Source: CAYQTL01 sp964420405 (GTDB lineage Bacteria > Acidobacteriota > Thermoanaerobaculia > Thermoanaerobaculales > Sulfomarinibacteraceae). From it: DNA of 64,000 nucleotides. Under the pieces are notes generated by a model, which saw nothing but the letters and a program-made list of their open reading frames with translations, was not told the DNA's origin and made no database searches. Positions 51,048 through 63,254 of this stretch are shown one piece after another; position 1 is the stretch's first letter, and every line of letters begins with the position of its first letter. The position numbers were made by a program, and so were the translations under genes. Location of the stretch: contig CAYQTL010000007.1 of assembly GCA_964420405.1 (NCBI GenBank), positions 71,514-135,513 of the forward strand, read 5' to 3'.

Positions 51048-51350
51048 TCAGTCGACGGCCTCCTGGGCCTCGAGCTGCATGGCGCGATCGATGGGGATGT
51101 GCACGGTGCCGGCCTGCTGGTCGACCCAGCCGTAGCTGTTGAGCTGCTCGAGCTGCTCGGCGTCCAGCTGGCGCAGCTCCTCGTACGGCTGCGAGTGCAC
51201 CTTGTCGGCGATCTCGGCGTCCTGCATCCGGTAGAAGAGCGCCTGCAGGCCGACGATGATCACGAACAGCAGGATCGCGCCGACCAGGCCGACGACGGCG
51301 CTGGCGGGGACGTTGGGATCGTCGTATCGCATCGCCACGATCTCCGTCAC
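51048..51350 (-). CDS. Small membrane protein at the end of the Alternative Complex III operon
   Basis: A 100-residue protein with one helix near the N-terminus (about 16-38, VVGLVGAILLFVIIVGLQAL). A soluble tail follows with LEQLNSYGWVDQQAGTVHIP and IPIDRAMQLEAQ. A (V/I)xIPIxRAM motif is familiar from small proteins that accompany quinol:cytochrome c oxidoreductase or oxidase genes. The GTG start overlaps the actF stop as GTGA, so it belongs to the operon. It may be an accessory or assembly subunit. No haem motif is present. Confidence 0.75.
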   Translation of the reverse strand: MTEIVAMRYDDPNVPASAVVGLVGAILLFVIIVGLQALFYRMQDAEIADKVHSQPYEELRQLDAEQLEQLNSYGWVDQQAGTVHIPIDRAMQLEAQEAVD

Positions 51351-52558
51351 GCGTTCTCGAACGCCACCGACTCGGCGAGACGCGGGTCGCGCTCGGGCAC
51401 CACCGGCACCCGCCGCAGCCAGAGGGCGAGACAGCCCAGGAACAGCCCGCCGATGCCGAGGAAGCACAGCACGTCGGTGAACCCGAAGCGGGCGACCGCC
51501 GGGCTGAACTCGGGCACGGCCAGCCAGTAGATGTCCATCCAGTGCATCGCCAGCATCCACGTCGCGGCGGCCGCGAGCAGCACCGGCCGGCGCTTGACGA
51601 ACCTCGACACCAGCAGCAGGAACGGCAGCACGAAGTGGCCGAACAGCAGCCCGAGGCTGATCCAGGTCCAGTCACCGGTCTGCCGCTTGAGGAACCAGCC
51701 GGTCTCCTCCGGCAGATTGGCGTACCAGATCAGCATGTACTGGCTGAACGCGATGTACGCCCAGAACACCGTGAAGGCGAACAGCAGCTTGCCGAGGTCG
51801 TGGTAGTGCTCGGTCGTGACCGTCCGGCGCAGGTGGCCGGTGGCCTGCAGCACCAGCATGGCGATCGCCAGGAACGCGACCACGCCGACCACCGAGCCGC
51901 CGAAGTAGTAGACCCCGAAGATGGTGCTGAACCAGTGGGAGTCCAGCGACATCAGCAGGTCGAAGGCGGCGAAGTTCAGGCTCAGCGCGAACAGCACCAG
52001 CCCCGGCGCGCTCAGCATCTCCATGCGCCGGGTGAGGGCCGGGTCGCCGGTGGCGTCCTGCCGCACCGACGTGCGGTAGAAGTAGAGCGCCAGGGCGCAC
52101 CAGATCGCGAAGTAGGCCACCATCCGCGCCGTGAAGAAGCCCGGGTTGAGGTAGCCGACCTTCGACGCCACCAGCGGGTCGTTCGCGATCACGTCGGCGT
52201 GGGTCCAGTGATACAGGTGGTGCATCCCGGCCACCACCGGCACCGCGAGCACGGCCATCAGCACCACGTTGGCGCCGATGCCCTCCGCCACCCGCCGCAC
52301 GACCACGCTCCATCCGGCGCGGGTGACGTGCTGCAGCATCACGAAGAAGAGCCCGCCGACCGCGATGCTGAGCCAGAACGCGTAGCTCACGAGGTAGGTC
52401 TGGAGAAACCGTTCGAGGGGACGGTCGCCGAGCCCGGCGAGAGCCGCCGCACCGCCCAGACCGACCACCGCGGCCGCGACGCCGCCGGTGAGCAGCTTCG
52501 GCGCCAGCGAGTCGATCCTCCGGGCGTCCGTCGTGGTGTCGTGGGAGTTGTTGGACAT
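51347..52558 (-). CDS. actF: Alternative Complex III subunit ActF (NrfD-like quinol-side subunit)
   Basis: A 403-residue polytopic protein with about ten helices. The ActF pattern includes VSYAFWLSIAVGGLFFVMLQ, the GMHHLYHW loop, LNPGFFTARMVAYFAIW, SLDSHWFSTIFGVYYFGGS, FSQYMLIWYANLPEETGWF and MHWMDIYWLAVP. In Alternative Complex III it sits beside ActC and helps make the quinol site. The ATG at 52558 follows actE by 14 bases; a long open frame upstream is ignored. Its stop overlaps the small protein gene. Confidence 0.92.
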   Translation of the reverse strand: MSNNSHDTTTDARRIDSLAPKLLTGGVAAAVVGLGGAAALAGLGDRPLERFLQTYLVSYAFWLSIAVGGLFFVMLQHVTRAGWSVVVRRVAEGIGANVVLMAVLAVPVVAGMHHLYHWTHADVIANDPLVASKVGYLNPGFFTARMVAYFAIWCALALYFYRTSVRQDATGDPALTRRMEMLSAPGLVLFALSLNFAAFDLLMSLDSHWFSTIFGVYYFGGSVVGVVAFLAIAMLVLQATGHLRRTVTTEHYHDLGKLLFAFTVFWAYIAFSQYMLIWYANLPEETGWFLKRQTGDWTWISLGLLFGHFVLPFLLLVSRFVKRRPVLLAAAATWMLAMHWMDIYWLAVPEFSPAVARFGFTDVLCFLGIGGLFLGCLALWLRRVPVVPERDPRLAESVAFENA

Positions 52559-52572
52559 GGTTCCGGCCCCCG

Positions 52573-53235
52573 TTACCTGAGCGACGCCCGCAGGTCGGAC
52601 GGGACGTCGTCCACGGCGGCGTTCTGGCTGCGCTGCAGCGCCCGCATGTACGCCACGATCGCCCAGCGGTCCTCGACGGGAATCTGGGCGCCGTAGGCCG
52701 GCATGTTGCGGATGCCGTTGGCGATGGTGTTGTACAGGTGGCCGTCGGGCCGGGTGCGCACCAGCTCGGTGTGCAGCGACGACGGCGGTGTCCAGGTGCC
52801 CTCCTGGAGGGACTCGGCCCGCTTGGAGACCATCCCGTCTCCGTAGCCCGTCAGCCCGTGGCAGGGCGAGCAGAAGATGTCGTACTCGCGCCGGCCGCGC
52901 TCGAGAAGCTCCATCGTCACGGGGACCGGGCCCGTCTCGATCCAGGAGCTCCAGTCGTCGGGGTCCGAGATCCCGCGGTGCAGCGCCACGTCCGCGGCCA
53001 GCTGGCCCCGGGCGACGGTGCCGTCCACCGGCGGCCGCATGGCGCGGCGGTCGGCGAACAGCCGGTTGCGCTGCTGGGCCTTGTACGTGGGTTGGTGGTC
53101 CATGTCGTGGACGATGTGGATCCTGGGCTTCGGAGACGTGACGACCCGCGCCCGAGCGATCAGTACGAGCGGCACCCAGGAGACCACCACCAGGGTGATG
53201 ACGGTCCAGATCAGCCATCGCGGAACGCCGTTCAC
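52573..53235 (-). CDS. actE: Alternative Complex III subunit ActE (mono-haem cytochrome c)
   Basis: A 220-residue membrane-anchored cytochrome c. An N-terminal helix (about 5-28, WLIWTVITLVVVSWVPLVLI) is followed by a soluble domain with one CxxCH haem site (FCSPCHGLTGYGDG) and a likely axial Met in NMPAYGAQIPVEDRW. It carries electrons from ActA/ActB towards the terminal acceptor. The GTG start overlaps the actD stop as GTGA. Confidence 0.93.
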   Translation of the reverse strand: MNGVPRWLIWTVITLVVVSWVPLVLIARARVVTSPKPRIHIVHDMDHQPTYKAQQRNRLFADRRAMRPPVDGTVARGQLAADVALHRGISDPDDWSSWIETGPVPVTMELLERGRREYDIFCSPCHGLTGYGDGMVSKRAESLQEGTWTPPSSLHTELVRTRPDGHLYNTIANGIRNMPAYGAQIPVEDRWAIVAYMRALQRSQNAAVDDVPSDLRASLR

Positions 53236-53773
53236 TGCGTGACCTCCTCGACGTGGACGCCGCCGAGCGACTCGGCGAACCGCCGCGTCTGCTCGCGGTC
53301 GAAGCAGGGGTCGGCGGCCTCGATGGAGATGAAGAAGCGGTCGTCGGTGGCGCGGCGGAACCGGCGGCTGCCGTGCAGCGGGTGGAACAGCTGCGGCAGG
53401 CCGTTGAACGCGAGCATCCCGAGCAGGGTCGAGATCGCCGCGAACAGGATGGTGGTCTCGAACGCCACCGGGATGTTGGCCGGCAGGCTGAAGAACGGCT
53501 TGCCGCTGATCACCCACGGGTAGTCGAACGCGTTGGTGAACCACTGCAGGCCGATGCCCGCGAGGGTGCCCGTCAGCCCCGCCCCGAACACCAGATACGG
53601 CAGCGTGGTGGAGCGGATCCCCATCGCCGCGTCGAGCCCGTGGACGACGAACGGCGTGTGGGCGTCCCATCGGGTGAAGCCGGCGTCGCGGACCTGGCGC
53701 GCCCCCGCGAGCAGGCCGTTGACGTCCTCGAACTCCACCAGCAAACCGTAGAGGGTGTCACCGCCGGCGCCCA

Positions 53774-53774
<1 letters not shown>
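53232..53774 (-). CDS. actD: Alternative Complex III subunit ActD (DUF3341)
   Basis: A 180-residue membrane protein with two helices (about 60-80, TLPYLVFGAGLTGTLAGIGL, and about 100-122, AFETTILFAAISTLLGMLAF). A cytoplasmic N-terminal domain (LYGLLVEFEDVNGLLAGARQ) and a C-terminal tail with RATDDRFFISIEAADPCFD complete the standard DUF3341 layout. The ATG overlaps the actC stop as TGATG. Confidence 0.93.
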
Positions 53775-55263
<1,489 letters not shown>

Positions 55264-55264
<1 letters not shown>

Positions 55265-58200
55265 CACGCCTCCCCGTGGTCGCCGTCGGTCCCGGCGTGG
55301 GCCGCCGCGGATCCGTCCGCCGGGTTCGTGATCCGTGCCATGTACCGGGTCCTCGGTCGGATGTTGAGCTCGGCGAGCATCGTGTAGCTCCGGTCCTGCG
55401 CCTGCAGCCGCGCCACCTCGCTCGTGGGGTCGTTGAGGTTGCCGAACACGATCGCCCGGGGCGGACAGGTCTGGGCGCAGGCCGGCACGATCTCGCCGTC
55501 ACGGATCGGCCGCCGCTCGTTGCGGGCCACGATCCGGGCGTTCTCGATCCGCTGGACGCAGTAGGTGCACTTCTCCATCACGCCCCGGCTGCGGACCGTG
55601 ACCTCCGGGTTGTACTGCATCGACCGGACCTCGGAGATCCCCTTCTGGTAGTTGAAGAAGTTGAACCGCCGCACCTTGAACGGACAGTTGTTCGAGCAGT
55701 AGCGGGTGCCGATGCAGCGGTTGTACGCCATCGCGTTGAGGCCGTCCGGGGTGTGCTGGGTTGCGCCCACCGGGCACACCTGCTCGCACGGCGCGGTCTC
55801 GCAGTGGACGCACGCAACCGGCTGGAACGCCAGCTCAGCGTGCTCGACGTCGTACGGGTCCACCCCGACCGGGGTCTTGAAGTAGCGGTCGACCCGGATC
55901 CACTGCATCTCGCGCTGGTTGAGCACCTGCTCGCGGCCCACCACCGGCACGTTGTTCTCCGCCTGGCAGGCGACGATGCACGCGTTGCAGCCGGTGCAGG
56001 TGCTGAGGTCGATCGCCATCCCCCACTGCTCGCCGGTGTACTCGTGCGCCTCCCACAGCTGGATCAGCTTGTGGTGGCCGCGCGGGTGGACCGCGTGGTC
56101 GGGATCGGCCAGGTAGGCCTCGAGGCTCGCCTCGCGCACCAGCTCTCCCACCCGCTGGTTGCGGGCGCGGAAACCCATCATGTCGATGGCGTGGTGGTCC
56201 TGGGTCGTGGCCAACGTGTAGCGCCGCCCGGCGGGCCGCACGGTGACGCCCTCGATCCGGAACATGCCGTCGGTGCGCCGCAGCGGGTACAGGTCGACGC
56301 CGACTCCGTTCGCCACCTGCCCGCCGGCGGCACGGCCGTGACCGAGCCAGCCGGCGGCGGTCCCCGGCGCCTGACCCGGGACGACGTAGACCGGCAGCTC
56401 CACCGTCCGGTCGCCCGCCGTCACCGACGCCACCTCGCCGTCGAGCACTCCCAGGTCGCGGGCGGTCGTCGGCGCCAGCAGCAGGGCGTTGTCCCACGTG
56501 ATCTTGGTGACCGCCTCGGGCAGCTCCTGCAGCCAGCCGTTGTTGGACCAGCGGCCGTCGCCCACCTTGGGGTCGGGCAGCAGCACCAGCTCGACGGTAC
56601 CGTCGCCGGCCGGCGACGGCCGCGCGAGGGACGCCGCCGCGTCAGCGACCCCGCCCGCGTCGAGCCGCGGCCTCACCGCGGTCGCCGAGGTCCCGTCCAC
56701 CAGCCCGTCGTGCAGCGCCTTCCGCCACGCGCCCTCGAATCCGGCCGCACCCCACTGCTCGCGGGCCGTGGCGCGGACGAGGTCGTGGCCGCTCGACGTC
56801 CGGTCGCCGAGCGCGAGCGCGACGACCTCGTGGGCCGAGCGCCCTCCGTACAGCGGCCGGATCAGCGGCTGCCGGGTGGTCCAGGTGCCGTCCCACGCAC
56901 GCCCGTCGCCCCACTCCTCGAGGGCGTGGGCCCGCGGCAGGTGCCAGCTGCACCGCGCCGAGGTCTCGTCCTCGTACAGGCCGAGACGGGCGGTGAAGGG
57001 AACCTTCTCGAGCAGCGCTGCGAAGCCCAGGTCGGCGGGGGCATCATAGGCCGGGTTGCCGCCGAGCACCAGCAGCGTCGCCACGTCGCCCGTCCGCATC
57101 CGCCCCGCCAGCTCGGCGATCGCCTCGCCGTGGGAGGGCCGGTCCGGGTCCGGCGCCTCGGTGTAGGTCAGCGTGCGTCCCACGGCGCCGAGGGCGTCGT
57201 TGAGCGCCGCCGCCACCACGTGGACGGCCGCGTCCTGGCGGGGACCGACCAGCACCAGCGCCCCGCCGCGGTTCCCCGCCAGGTCCTCCGCCAGCTTTTC
57301 CACGAAGCGGGCCTCGGCCTCGTTCGCCGGCGCGCCCATCCGGCTCGCGGCCTCGACGACCGCCGCCGGCACCGCCACGCCGTGGGCGTCGGCGAGCCGA
57401 CCCGCGACCCGCAGCAGCACCGCCGGCACGGCCCCGGCCGGCACCGCCACACGGTGGTCGGCTCGCGAGCCTGTGAGGCTGAAGGTCGGCTCGGCCACCC
57501 ACAGCCGGCCCATCCGACCAGCCTCCGCGGTACGGAAGGCGGCGAAGTCGCGTCCGATCCCCACCGCCGCCGGATGCTCGAGCAGGGGGTCGGCATCGAA
57601 GCAGGCGACGACCCTGGCGGCCTCGAGCCGGGGATGGACCCGGATCGGCCGCCCGAAGGCGGTCCGCGTGCCCTCCCGCTCGGCGTCCCTGGAGATCGGT
57701 TCGTACTCGTACCAGCGGGCGGCGGGCATGCGTTCGAGCAGGCGTCGCCGGAGCGCAGCCAGAGTCGGCGACGAGGACGCCTCCGACAGCACCGCCACCG
57801 TCGCCCCGTCGCCGGTGAAGCGCTCGGCGGCGGCATCGGCGAACGCGTCCCAGCCGCGCACGAACCTCTCGCCCTGCTCGCGGGCGACCACCGCCCGGCT
57901 CCGGTCGGGATCGTACAGCTCGAGCACCAGCGCCTGGTGGACCGCCGCCAGGGCGCCCCGGCTGTCAGGGTGTACGGGGTTGCCCTCGAGCTTGATCGGG
58001 CGGCCGTCGAACGACGTCGCCAGCATCCCGACCGCCGACCCGCCGACATCGTGCGAGGTCGCGTACTGCATCGGGACGCCCGGCGTCCACCCTTCGGGGC
58101 GGCGCGCGAACGGGACGATCTCCTCCTTCGGCCAGCGGCACGCCGTCAGGCCCGCGAATGCGAGCGACGCGCCCATGACCTTGAGGAACGACCGCCGGGT

Positions 58201-58320
58201 CGCGGGCGGCAGCCGGTCCCACTCGTCGTCCGGGAACTCCCGCCGGACGGCCTCCCGGAACTCGGCGGTCTGGATTAGCTCGTCCAGGCTCCGCCAGTAC
58301 CGAACACCGGTTTCGCTCAT
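55264..58320 (-). CDS. actB: Alternative Complex III subunit ActB (MopB-like + iron-sulfur)
   Basis: A 1018-residue fusion. A Tat signal (TRRSFLKVMGASLAFAGL, about 41-58) precedes a molybdopterin-oxidoreductase-like domain (about 75-700) that in this family does not bind Mo. A C-terminal ferredoxin domain (about 750-960) has four Cys clusters: CTGCNACIVAC, CVHCETAPCEQVCP, CIGTRYCSNNCP and CTYCVQRIENARI with CAQTCP. It relays electrons from quinol at ActC to the haem subunits. The ATG at 58320 overlaps the actA stop as ATGA; an ATG three codons earlier is equally possible. Length is normal for ActB. Confidence 0.94.
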
Positions 58321-58985
58321 CGATGACATGCGTTGCAGTCCACCGGGGGGTTGATGCCGTGCATCTCCGCCAGCTTGGCGCCGAGCACCTCCTGGTCCTC
58401 CTCCGGGACCCAGTCGAGCTTGGTCACGAACTCCTGCGGGCGGAGATGACGCTCCGGGTTGCGGTGGCACTCCAGGCACCAGCCCATCGACAGGGTCTCC
58501 GCCTGGTACACCACCTCCATGGTGTCGACCCGTCCGTGGCAGGACACGCATCCGATGCCGCGGCTGACGTGGGCCGAGTGGTTGAAGTAGACGTAGTCGG
58601 GAAGATCGTGCACCCGGATCCACTCCACCGGCATGCCGGTGGCGTAGCTCTGGCGGACCGGGGTGAGCTGCTCCGAGTTGGTGCGGACCATGGAGTGGCA
58701 GTTCATGCAGGTCTGGGTCGGCGGGACCGCGGCGTGCGCCGCGTGCTCCACCGTGTTGTGGCAGTACCGGCAGTCCATCCCCAGCTGGCCCACGTGCAGT
58801 GCGTGGGAGTACGGCACCGGCTGCTCCGGCATGTACCCGACGTCGGTCGTACGGGGGCTCGCGCCGAGGTAGACGACCGTCACCGCGTACAGCACGCCAC
58901 CCAGCGCGGCAACCGCAATCGCCGGCCGCAGGATGTTGAGCCATCTTGGAAAAGTAAAGATATCATTCGACTTATCTTCACTCAT
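58317..58985 (-). CDS. actA: Alternative Complex III subunit ActA (pentahaem cytochrome c)
   Basis: A 222-residue cytochrome with an N-terminal membrane helix (about 19-40, ILRPAIAVAALGGVLYAVTV) and five CxxCH sites: CRYCH, CMNCH, CVSCH, CLECH and CNACH. This is the expected haem count for ActA. It is the first gene of the operon. The ATG lies eight bases after the predicted -10 box, and no Shine-Dalgarno fits, so the message is probably leaderless. Confidence 0.95.
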   Translation of the reverse strand: MSEDKSNDIFTFPRWLNILRPAIAVAALGGVLYAVTVVYLGASPRTTDVGYMPEQPVPYSHALHVGQLGMDCRYCHNTVEHAAHAAVPPTQTCMNCHSMVRTNSEQLTPVRQSYATGMPVEWIRVHDLPDYVYFNHSAHVSRGIGCVSCHGRVDTMEVVYQAETLSMGWCLECHRNPERHLRPQEFVTKLDWVPEEDQEVLGAKLAEMHGINPPVDCNACHR

Positions 58986-58993
58986 GGGAACGA

Positions 58994-59022
58994 ATCCTAG
59001 CTATGCGACCGAAAGGTGTCAA
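58994..59022 (-). promoter_or_regulatory. Near-consensus promoter of the act operon
   Basis: On the minus strand TTGACA (59022-59017) and TAGGAT (58999-58994) are separated by exactly 17 bases. The -10 ends eight bases before the actA ATG, so transcription should start within about two bases of the start codon. Confidence 0.8.
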
Positions 59023-59121
59023 GCAGATTCGCCGCGTCGCGGCAGGGACACGCAGATGGAGCCCACAAGGGGCGACTCCGCTGGGGGTCGGCACGGGTGT
59101 GTCTCCTCCTTCGAACTCGGC

Positions 59122-59127
59122 TACAGT
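59122..59127 (+). promoter_or_regulatory. Candidate -10 box of the threonine aldolase gene (TACAGT)
   Basis: TACAGT ends seven bases before the ATG at 59135, another leaderless arrangement. No -35 is clear. Confidence 0.45.
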
Positions 59128-59134
59128 GCCGTCC

Positions 59135-60181
<1,047 letters not shown>

Positions 60182-60215
60182 GCTGTGGGTCGTGCGCACA
60201 GAAGCGCACCGTCGG

Positions 60216-60244
60216 TTGATCACGGTGGCAGGATGTCGTAGAAT
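60216..60244 (+). promoter_or_regulatory. Sigma-70 promoter of the secreted beta-sandwich gene
   Basis: TTGATC (60216-60221) and TAGAAT (60239-60244) are separated by exactly 17 bases. Transcription should start near 60252, about 50 bases before the ATG, which has AGGAGGAGG upstream. Confidence 0.72.
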
Positions 60245-60301
60245 TTCCGTGCGAACCAACAGATCCGCAGCCATGCGGAACGACACCAGGAGGAGGCACC
60301 G

Positions 60302-61021
60302 ATGAGAGGCAGAGGATCCGCTCTCGTGATGATCGCCGGCGTGGCAGCGGTCGCACTGATCGCGATCGCGCCCGCCAGTGCGCAGACCGCAGCCGAAGAA
60401 GCCGAGCTGCAGGCCGATGTGAGCTCCGTCACGATGGTCGCGCCGAAGGTGCGGTACGAGCGCATCGACTGCGGTGGAACCGCGCCGCAGACGTTCTACT
60501 TCAGCGACTTCGAGGCAGACGACGGCGGCTGGACGGTCGGCGCCACCGGCGTCTGGGAGCACGGTGCGATCGTCCCCGGCGTCGGCGACGGATGCGACAG
60601 CGCCCCCACCAGCGAGCCGACCGCTGCGAACTCCGGCACCAACGTCTGGGCCACCAACCTCGACGGCTGCTACCCCAACATCGGCGACACCATGACCATC
60701 TCGCAGACGTTCGACTTCACGAACCTGCTCGCGCCGATCGAGCTGACCTGGTACGACTGGACCCACGTCTTCGGGTCCTTCGACACCAACTCGGTGTACG
60801 TCAACGGCACCGAGGTCTACGGCAACACCTCGTCGAGCGTCTTCGACTGGCAGCAGCGGGTGGTCGACCTGTCGGCCTACGCCGGCAACGCCTCGGTGGA
60901 GATCGTGTTCGAGGTCTCGGCCACCACCGTCGTCAACCGGCTGGGCTGGTACGTCGACGACGTGTCCATCGAGTTCTGCAACGCGATCCCGGTCGAGCTG
61001 CAGAGCTTCAGCATCGAGTAG
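60302..61021 (+). CDS. Secreted beta-sandwich protein of unknown function
   Basis: A 239-residue exported protein. The signal peptide (cut after APASAQ) is followed by a short acidic linker and a MAM/LamG-like beta-sandwich (about 65-225): FYFSDFEADDGGWTVGATGV opens it, LTWYDWTHVFGSFDTNSVYV is internal and WYVDDVSIEFC closes it. The C-terminus IPVELQSFSIE resembles tails of other exported proteins ending VEL.SF..E. A strong Shine-Dalgarno (AGGAGGAGG) precedes the ATG. No catalytic motif is seen. Confidence 0.83.
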   Translation: MRGRGSALVMIAGVAAVALIAIAPASAQTAAEEAELQADVSSVTMVAPKVRYERIDCGGTAPQTFYFSDFEADDGGWTVGATGVWEHGAIVPGVGDGCDSAPTSEPTAANSGTNVWATNLDGCYPNIGDTMTISQTFDFTNLLAPIELTWYDWTHVFGSFDTNSVYVNGTEVYGNTSSSVFDWQQRVVDLSAYAGNASVEIVFEVSATTVVNRLGWYVDDVSIEFCNAIPVELQSFSIE

Positions 61022-61080
61022 CCGGACTGCGCGCCGGGGATCGCGTCGCGTACCCGGCCGACGTCCGACCGCCGTTCACG

Positions 61081-61110
61081 ACGGCCGCGCCCGGGCGCGG
61101 CCGTTTCGCG
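61081..61110 (+). terminator. Intrinsic-type terminator
   Basis: ACGGCCGCGC (61081-61090) pairs perfectly with GCGCGGCCGT (61095-61104) around CCGG and is followed by TTCGCGTT. It lies 60 bases after the secreted protein gene. Confidence 0.72.
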
Positions 61111-61269
61111 TTCCGTTCCAACGCCCCGGGGAGCCGCGGGGACGGGCGGCAGGTACGGATCGGGCGGGTCGGAGCGATACTCTCCCCGTCCCCGCACCGG
61201 ACGGGAGGTGGCATCCCGTCCGGTGCCGGCCCCGCGGAGGACCCGATCGCCGCGGGCACGAGGTCGGCG

Positions 61270-62052
61270 ATGGGCGACTACGGCTCGGTGGCGAGATTCT
61301 ACGACGACGAGTACGGCCGCACCCGGGGCGACGTGGACTTCTACCTCGAACGCCTCGCCAGTCAGAGGGTCCGGGGAGCGGTCCTCGAGCCTGGCTGCGG
61401 CACCGGCCGCGTGGCCGTGCCGCTCGCGCTCGCCGGCTACGGCGTGACCGGCTTCGACCGCAGCGAGGCGATGCTGCGACGCGCCCGGCGTCGGCGCCTC
61501 GGCCTGCCACCGGATGCGCGTCTGCGGCTGCGCCTGTCCCGCCAGAGCATGGCGAGCTTCGCCTTCCGCCACCGCTTCGGCGCCGCGATCCTCGCCTTCA
61601 GCACCTTCAACCTGCTCGACGACCCGGACGACCGGCAGGAGTGCCTGCGACGGCTCGCCCTCCACCTCGAGCCGGGCGGCCTGCTCCTCATGGACATGGT
61701 CAATGCCGAAGCCGCACGCCGGGTGACGGCGGCGGCGTCGCCCCGCCCGGCGGGCATCTTCGTCACGGCTGCACGGGGCCACGTCGTCGAGAAGACGGTC
61801 GAGGAGCGGGAGGACCCGGCGAGGCGCGTGACCGAGGTCCGCTACCTCTACCGCCAGCGCCGCTACGACGACGACCGGATCGTCGGCGAGGTGGAGGTCG
61901 CGTTCGCCCTGGCGCGGATCCCGCGGGCCGAGGTGGAGGCGGCGCTGTACGGCCTCGGCTTCGACGTCGAGGCGGTCTTCGGCGATCACGCCGGCCACCC
62001 TGTCACGCCCCGCAGCCCACGGATGATCGTCCAGGCGAGGCGGCTCGGCTGA
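61270..62052 (+). CDS. Class I SAM-dependent methyltransferase
   Basis: A 260-residue methyltransferase. It has motif I VLEPGCGTGRVAVPLALAGY, motif II VTGFDRSEAMLRRARRR and the post-motifs ILAFSTFNLLDD and LEPGGLLLMDMVN. The C-terminal beta hairpin region includes RYLYRQRRYDDDRIVGEVEV, as in the Methyltransf_25/11 group. Acceptor unknown. The ATG is set by the conserved N-terminus GDYGSVARFYDDEYGRTR. It is isolated; the upstream 61111-61269 has no clear promoter beyond a TACTCT near 61172. Confidence 0.88.
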   Translation: MGDYGSVARFYDDEYGRTRGDVDFYLERLASQRVRGAVLEPGCGTGRVAVPLALAGYGVTGFDRSEAMLRRARRRRLGLPPDARLRLRLSRQSMASFAFRHRFGAAILAFSTFNLLDDPDDRQECLRRLALHLEPGGLLLMDMVNAEAARRVTAAASPRPAGIFVTAARGHVVEKTVEEREDPARRVTEVRYLYRQRRYDDDRIVGEVEVAFALARIPRAEVEAALYGLGFDVEAVFGDHAGHPVTPRSPRMIVQARRLG

Positions 62053-62135
62053 TGCTGCGACCCGACCCCCAGCCCACCGGACAGGCATCGGTGGAGCGAG
62101 CGGCGCAGAGATCGCCGCGCCGCAGCGTCCGTCGC

Positions 62136-62158
62136 CGGGAACGGGACCGGGATCGGGC
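62136..62158. repeat. Short hexamer run
   Basis: CGGGAACGGGACCGGGATCGGG lies in the 171-base gap between two convergent genes; nothing else is seen there. Confidence 0.55.
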
Positions 62159-62223
62159 AGACGACACGGACCGCGAAGGCCTCCCTCCGCGGTCCCGGTT
62201 CGTCGCGGTGGTGCCGCGAGACG

Positions 62224-62868
62224 TCAGCTCGACAGGGTCACGACCGAGTCGGCCACGAGCTCTCGGCCCTCGAACAGGTCGTCGTCGATGGTGCCGGTGA
62301 CGCTCACGCGGTCACCGACCTCGACCTGCTGGTACCCCTCCTCGTCGAGCGGGTTGTAGGGCATCTCCTCGACCTCGACGCGGATCCTCCGAAGGCCGGA
62401 GTCGATCACGAACTCGTCGTCCTCCACCTCGGTCACGGTCCCCTGCACGACCGTCTCGGACACGACCACGGGCGTCGTGTAGGTGACGAAGGTGTCCTCT
62501 TCATCGACGGCGCTCGCGTAGAAATAGGTTCCGATGTCCTCCACGTACACGCTGCTCGCCTCGATGGTGGTGGTCTCGAAGAGGTCGTCGTCGACCAGGC
62601 CGGAGACGGTTACGGTGTCGCCCTTCATCAGCTTGTACGCGTCCGCGTCACGGTCGCCGTCATCCATCTCGACCGTGACGACGCCCTCACCGTAATCGAG
62701 AACGAACTCGTCCCGGGTCACCAGCTCAACGGTGCCGCTCAGGCTGATCCACGTGTCGTCGGCCGCGGTGTACGGATCTTCGGCACCGACCGGCCCCGCC
62801 ACCAGGAGCGCCGCGGAGATCACGGCGAGAGCGAGGTTCGACATCGTCTTCGTCATCATCTTCATCAT
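62224..62868 (-). CDS. Exported tandem OB-fold-like protein
   Basis: A 214-residue exported protein. The N-terminus has several ATGs in the repeat MKMMKMMTKTM. The ATG at 62868 is chosen because AAGGAGG lies six bases upstream; 62874 is possible. After the signal peptide (to about VAGPVGA) come two related modules of about 70 residues. They share GTVxxVxxDEFVxDxG and GDxVxVxGxxDDDLFE, a pattern of bacterial OB-fold (YgiW/BOF-like) or DUF5666-like domains. The two modules look like an internal duplication, joined by an acidic Tyr/Thr linker. Very acidic overall; periplasmic cation or stress protein is a guess. Confidence 0.8.
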   Translation of the reverse strand: MMKMMTKTMSNLALAVISAALLVAGPVGAEDPYTAADDTWISLSGTVELVTRDEFVLDYGEGVVTVEMDDGDRDADAYKLMKGDTVTVSGLVDDDLFETTTIEASSVYVEDIGTYFYASAVDEEDTFVTYTTPVVVSETVVQGTVTEVEDDEFVIDSGLRRIRVEVEEMPYNPLDEEGYQQVEVGDRVSVTGTIDDDLFEGRELVADSVVTLSS

Positions 62869-62874
62869 CTTCAT

Positions 62875-63254
62875 CCTCCTTGAGACGATCGACTGTCGCC
62901 CGCCGAGGTGTCCGAATCGCCACGCGCGACGGTCGGACGAGCCCGTCGGGCTGTGCGTGCAACCTAGGCTCCCCGATGCGCCCATGCGGCAGGGGCGGCC
63001 CGAGTGGTGGTCCCGGGCCAGGCCCTGTCAGACACAGGGCGCTCCCACGATGCCTCTGGTACGGACACATTCGCGGTGCCCGACGGAGATGCGGGCGGGC
63101 ACCCAGGCGTCGAGGTACACGGACTCCGCAGGACCGGGCGCGTTCCCGCCCCGACCGATCAACCGCATCCGGGCATCTCCTGTTGACGGGACGGGCGCAC
63201 TCCCCATGGCGGAGGGCCTCAGCCTCTGGTGAAGTCATGTCGGGAGGAGATCAG
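62875..63254. other. Intergenic region without a recognised gene
   Basis: This 380-base stretch lies between divergent genes. It contains a seven-base hairpin GCCCTGT/ACAGGGC (63022-63040) and no convincing coding sequence or promoter. ORFs across it lack a family match or typical composition. Confidence 0.6.

Noticed and set aside
63022..63040. Hairpin GCCCTGT/ACAGGGC as a terminator or regulatory RNA
   Set aside because: Seven base pairs, no T-run and no gene ending nearby in the right orientation.
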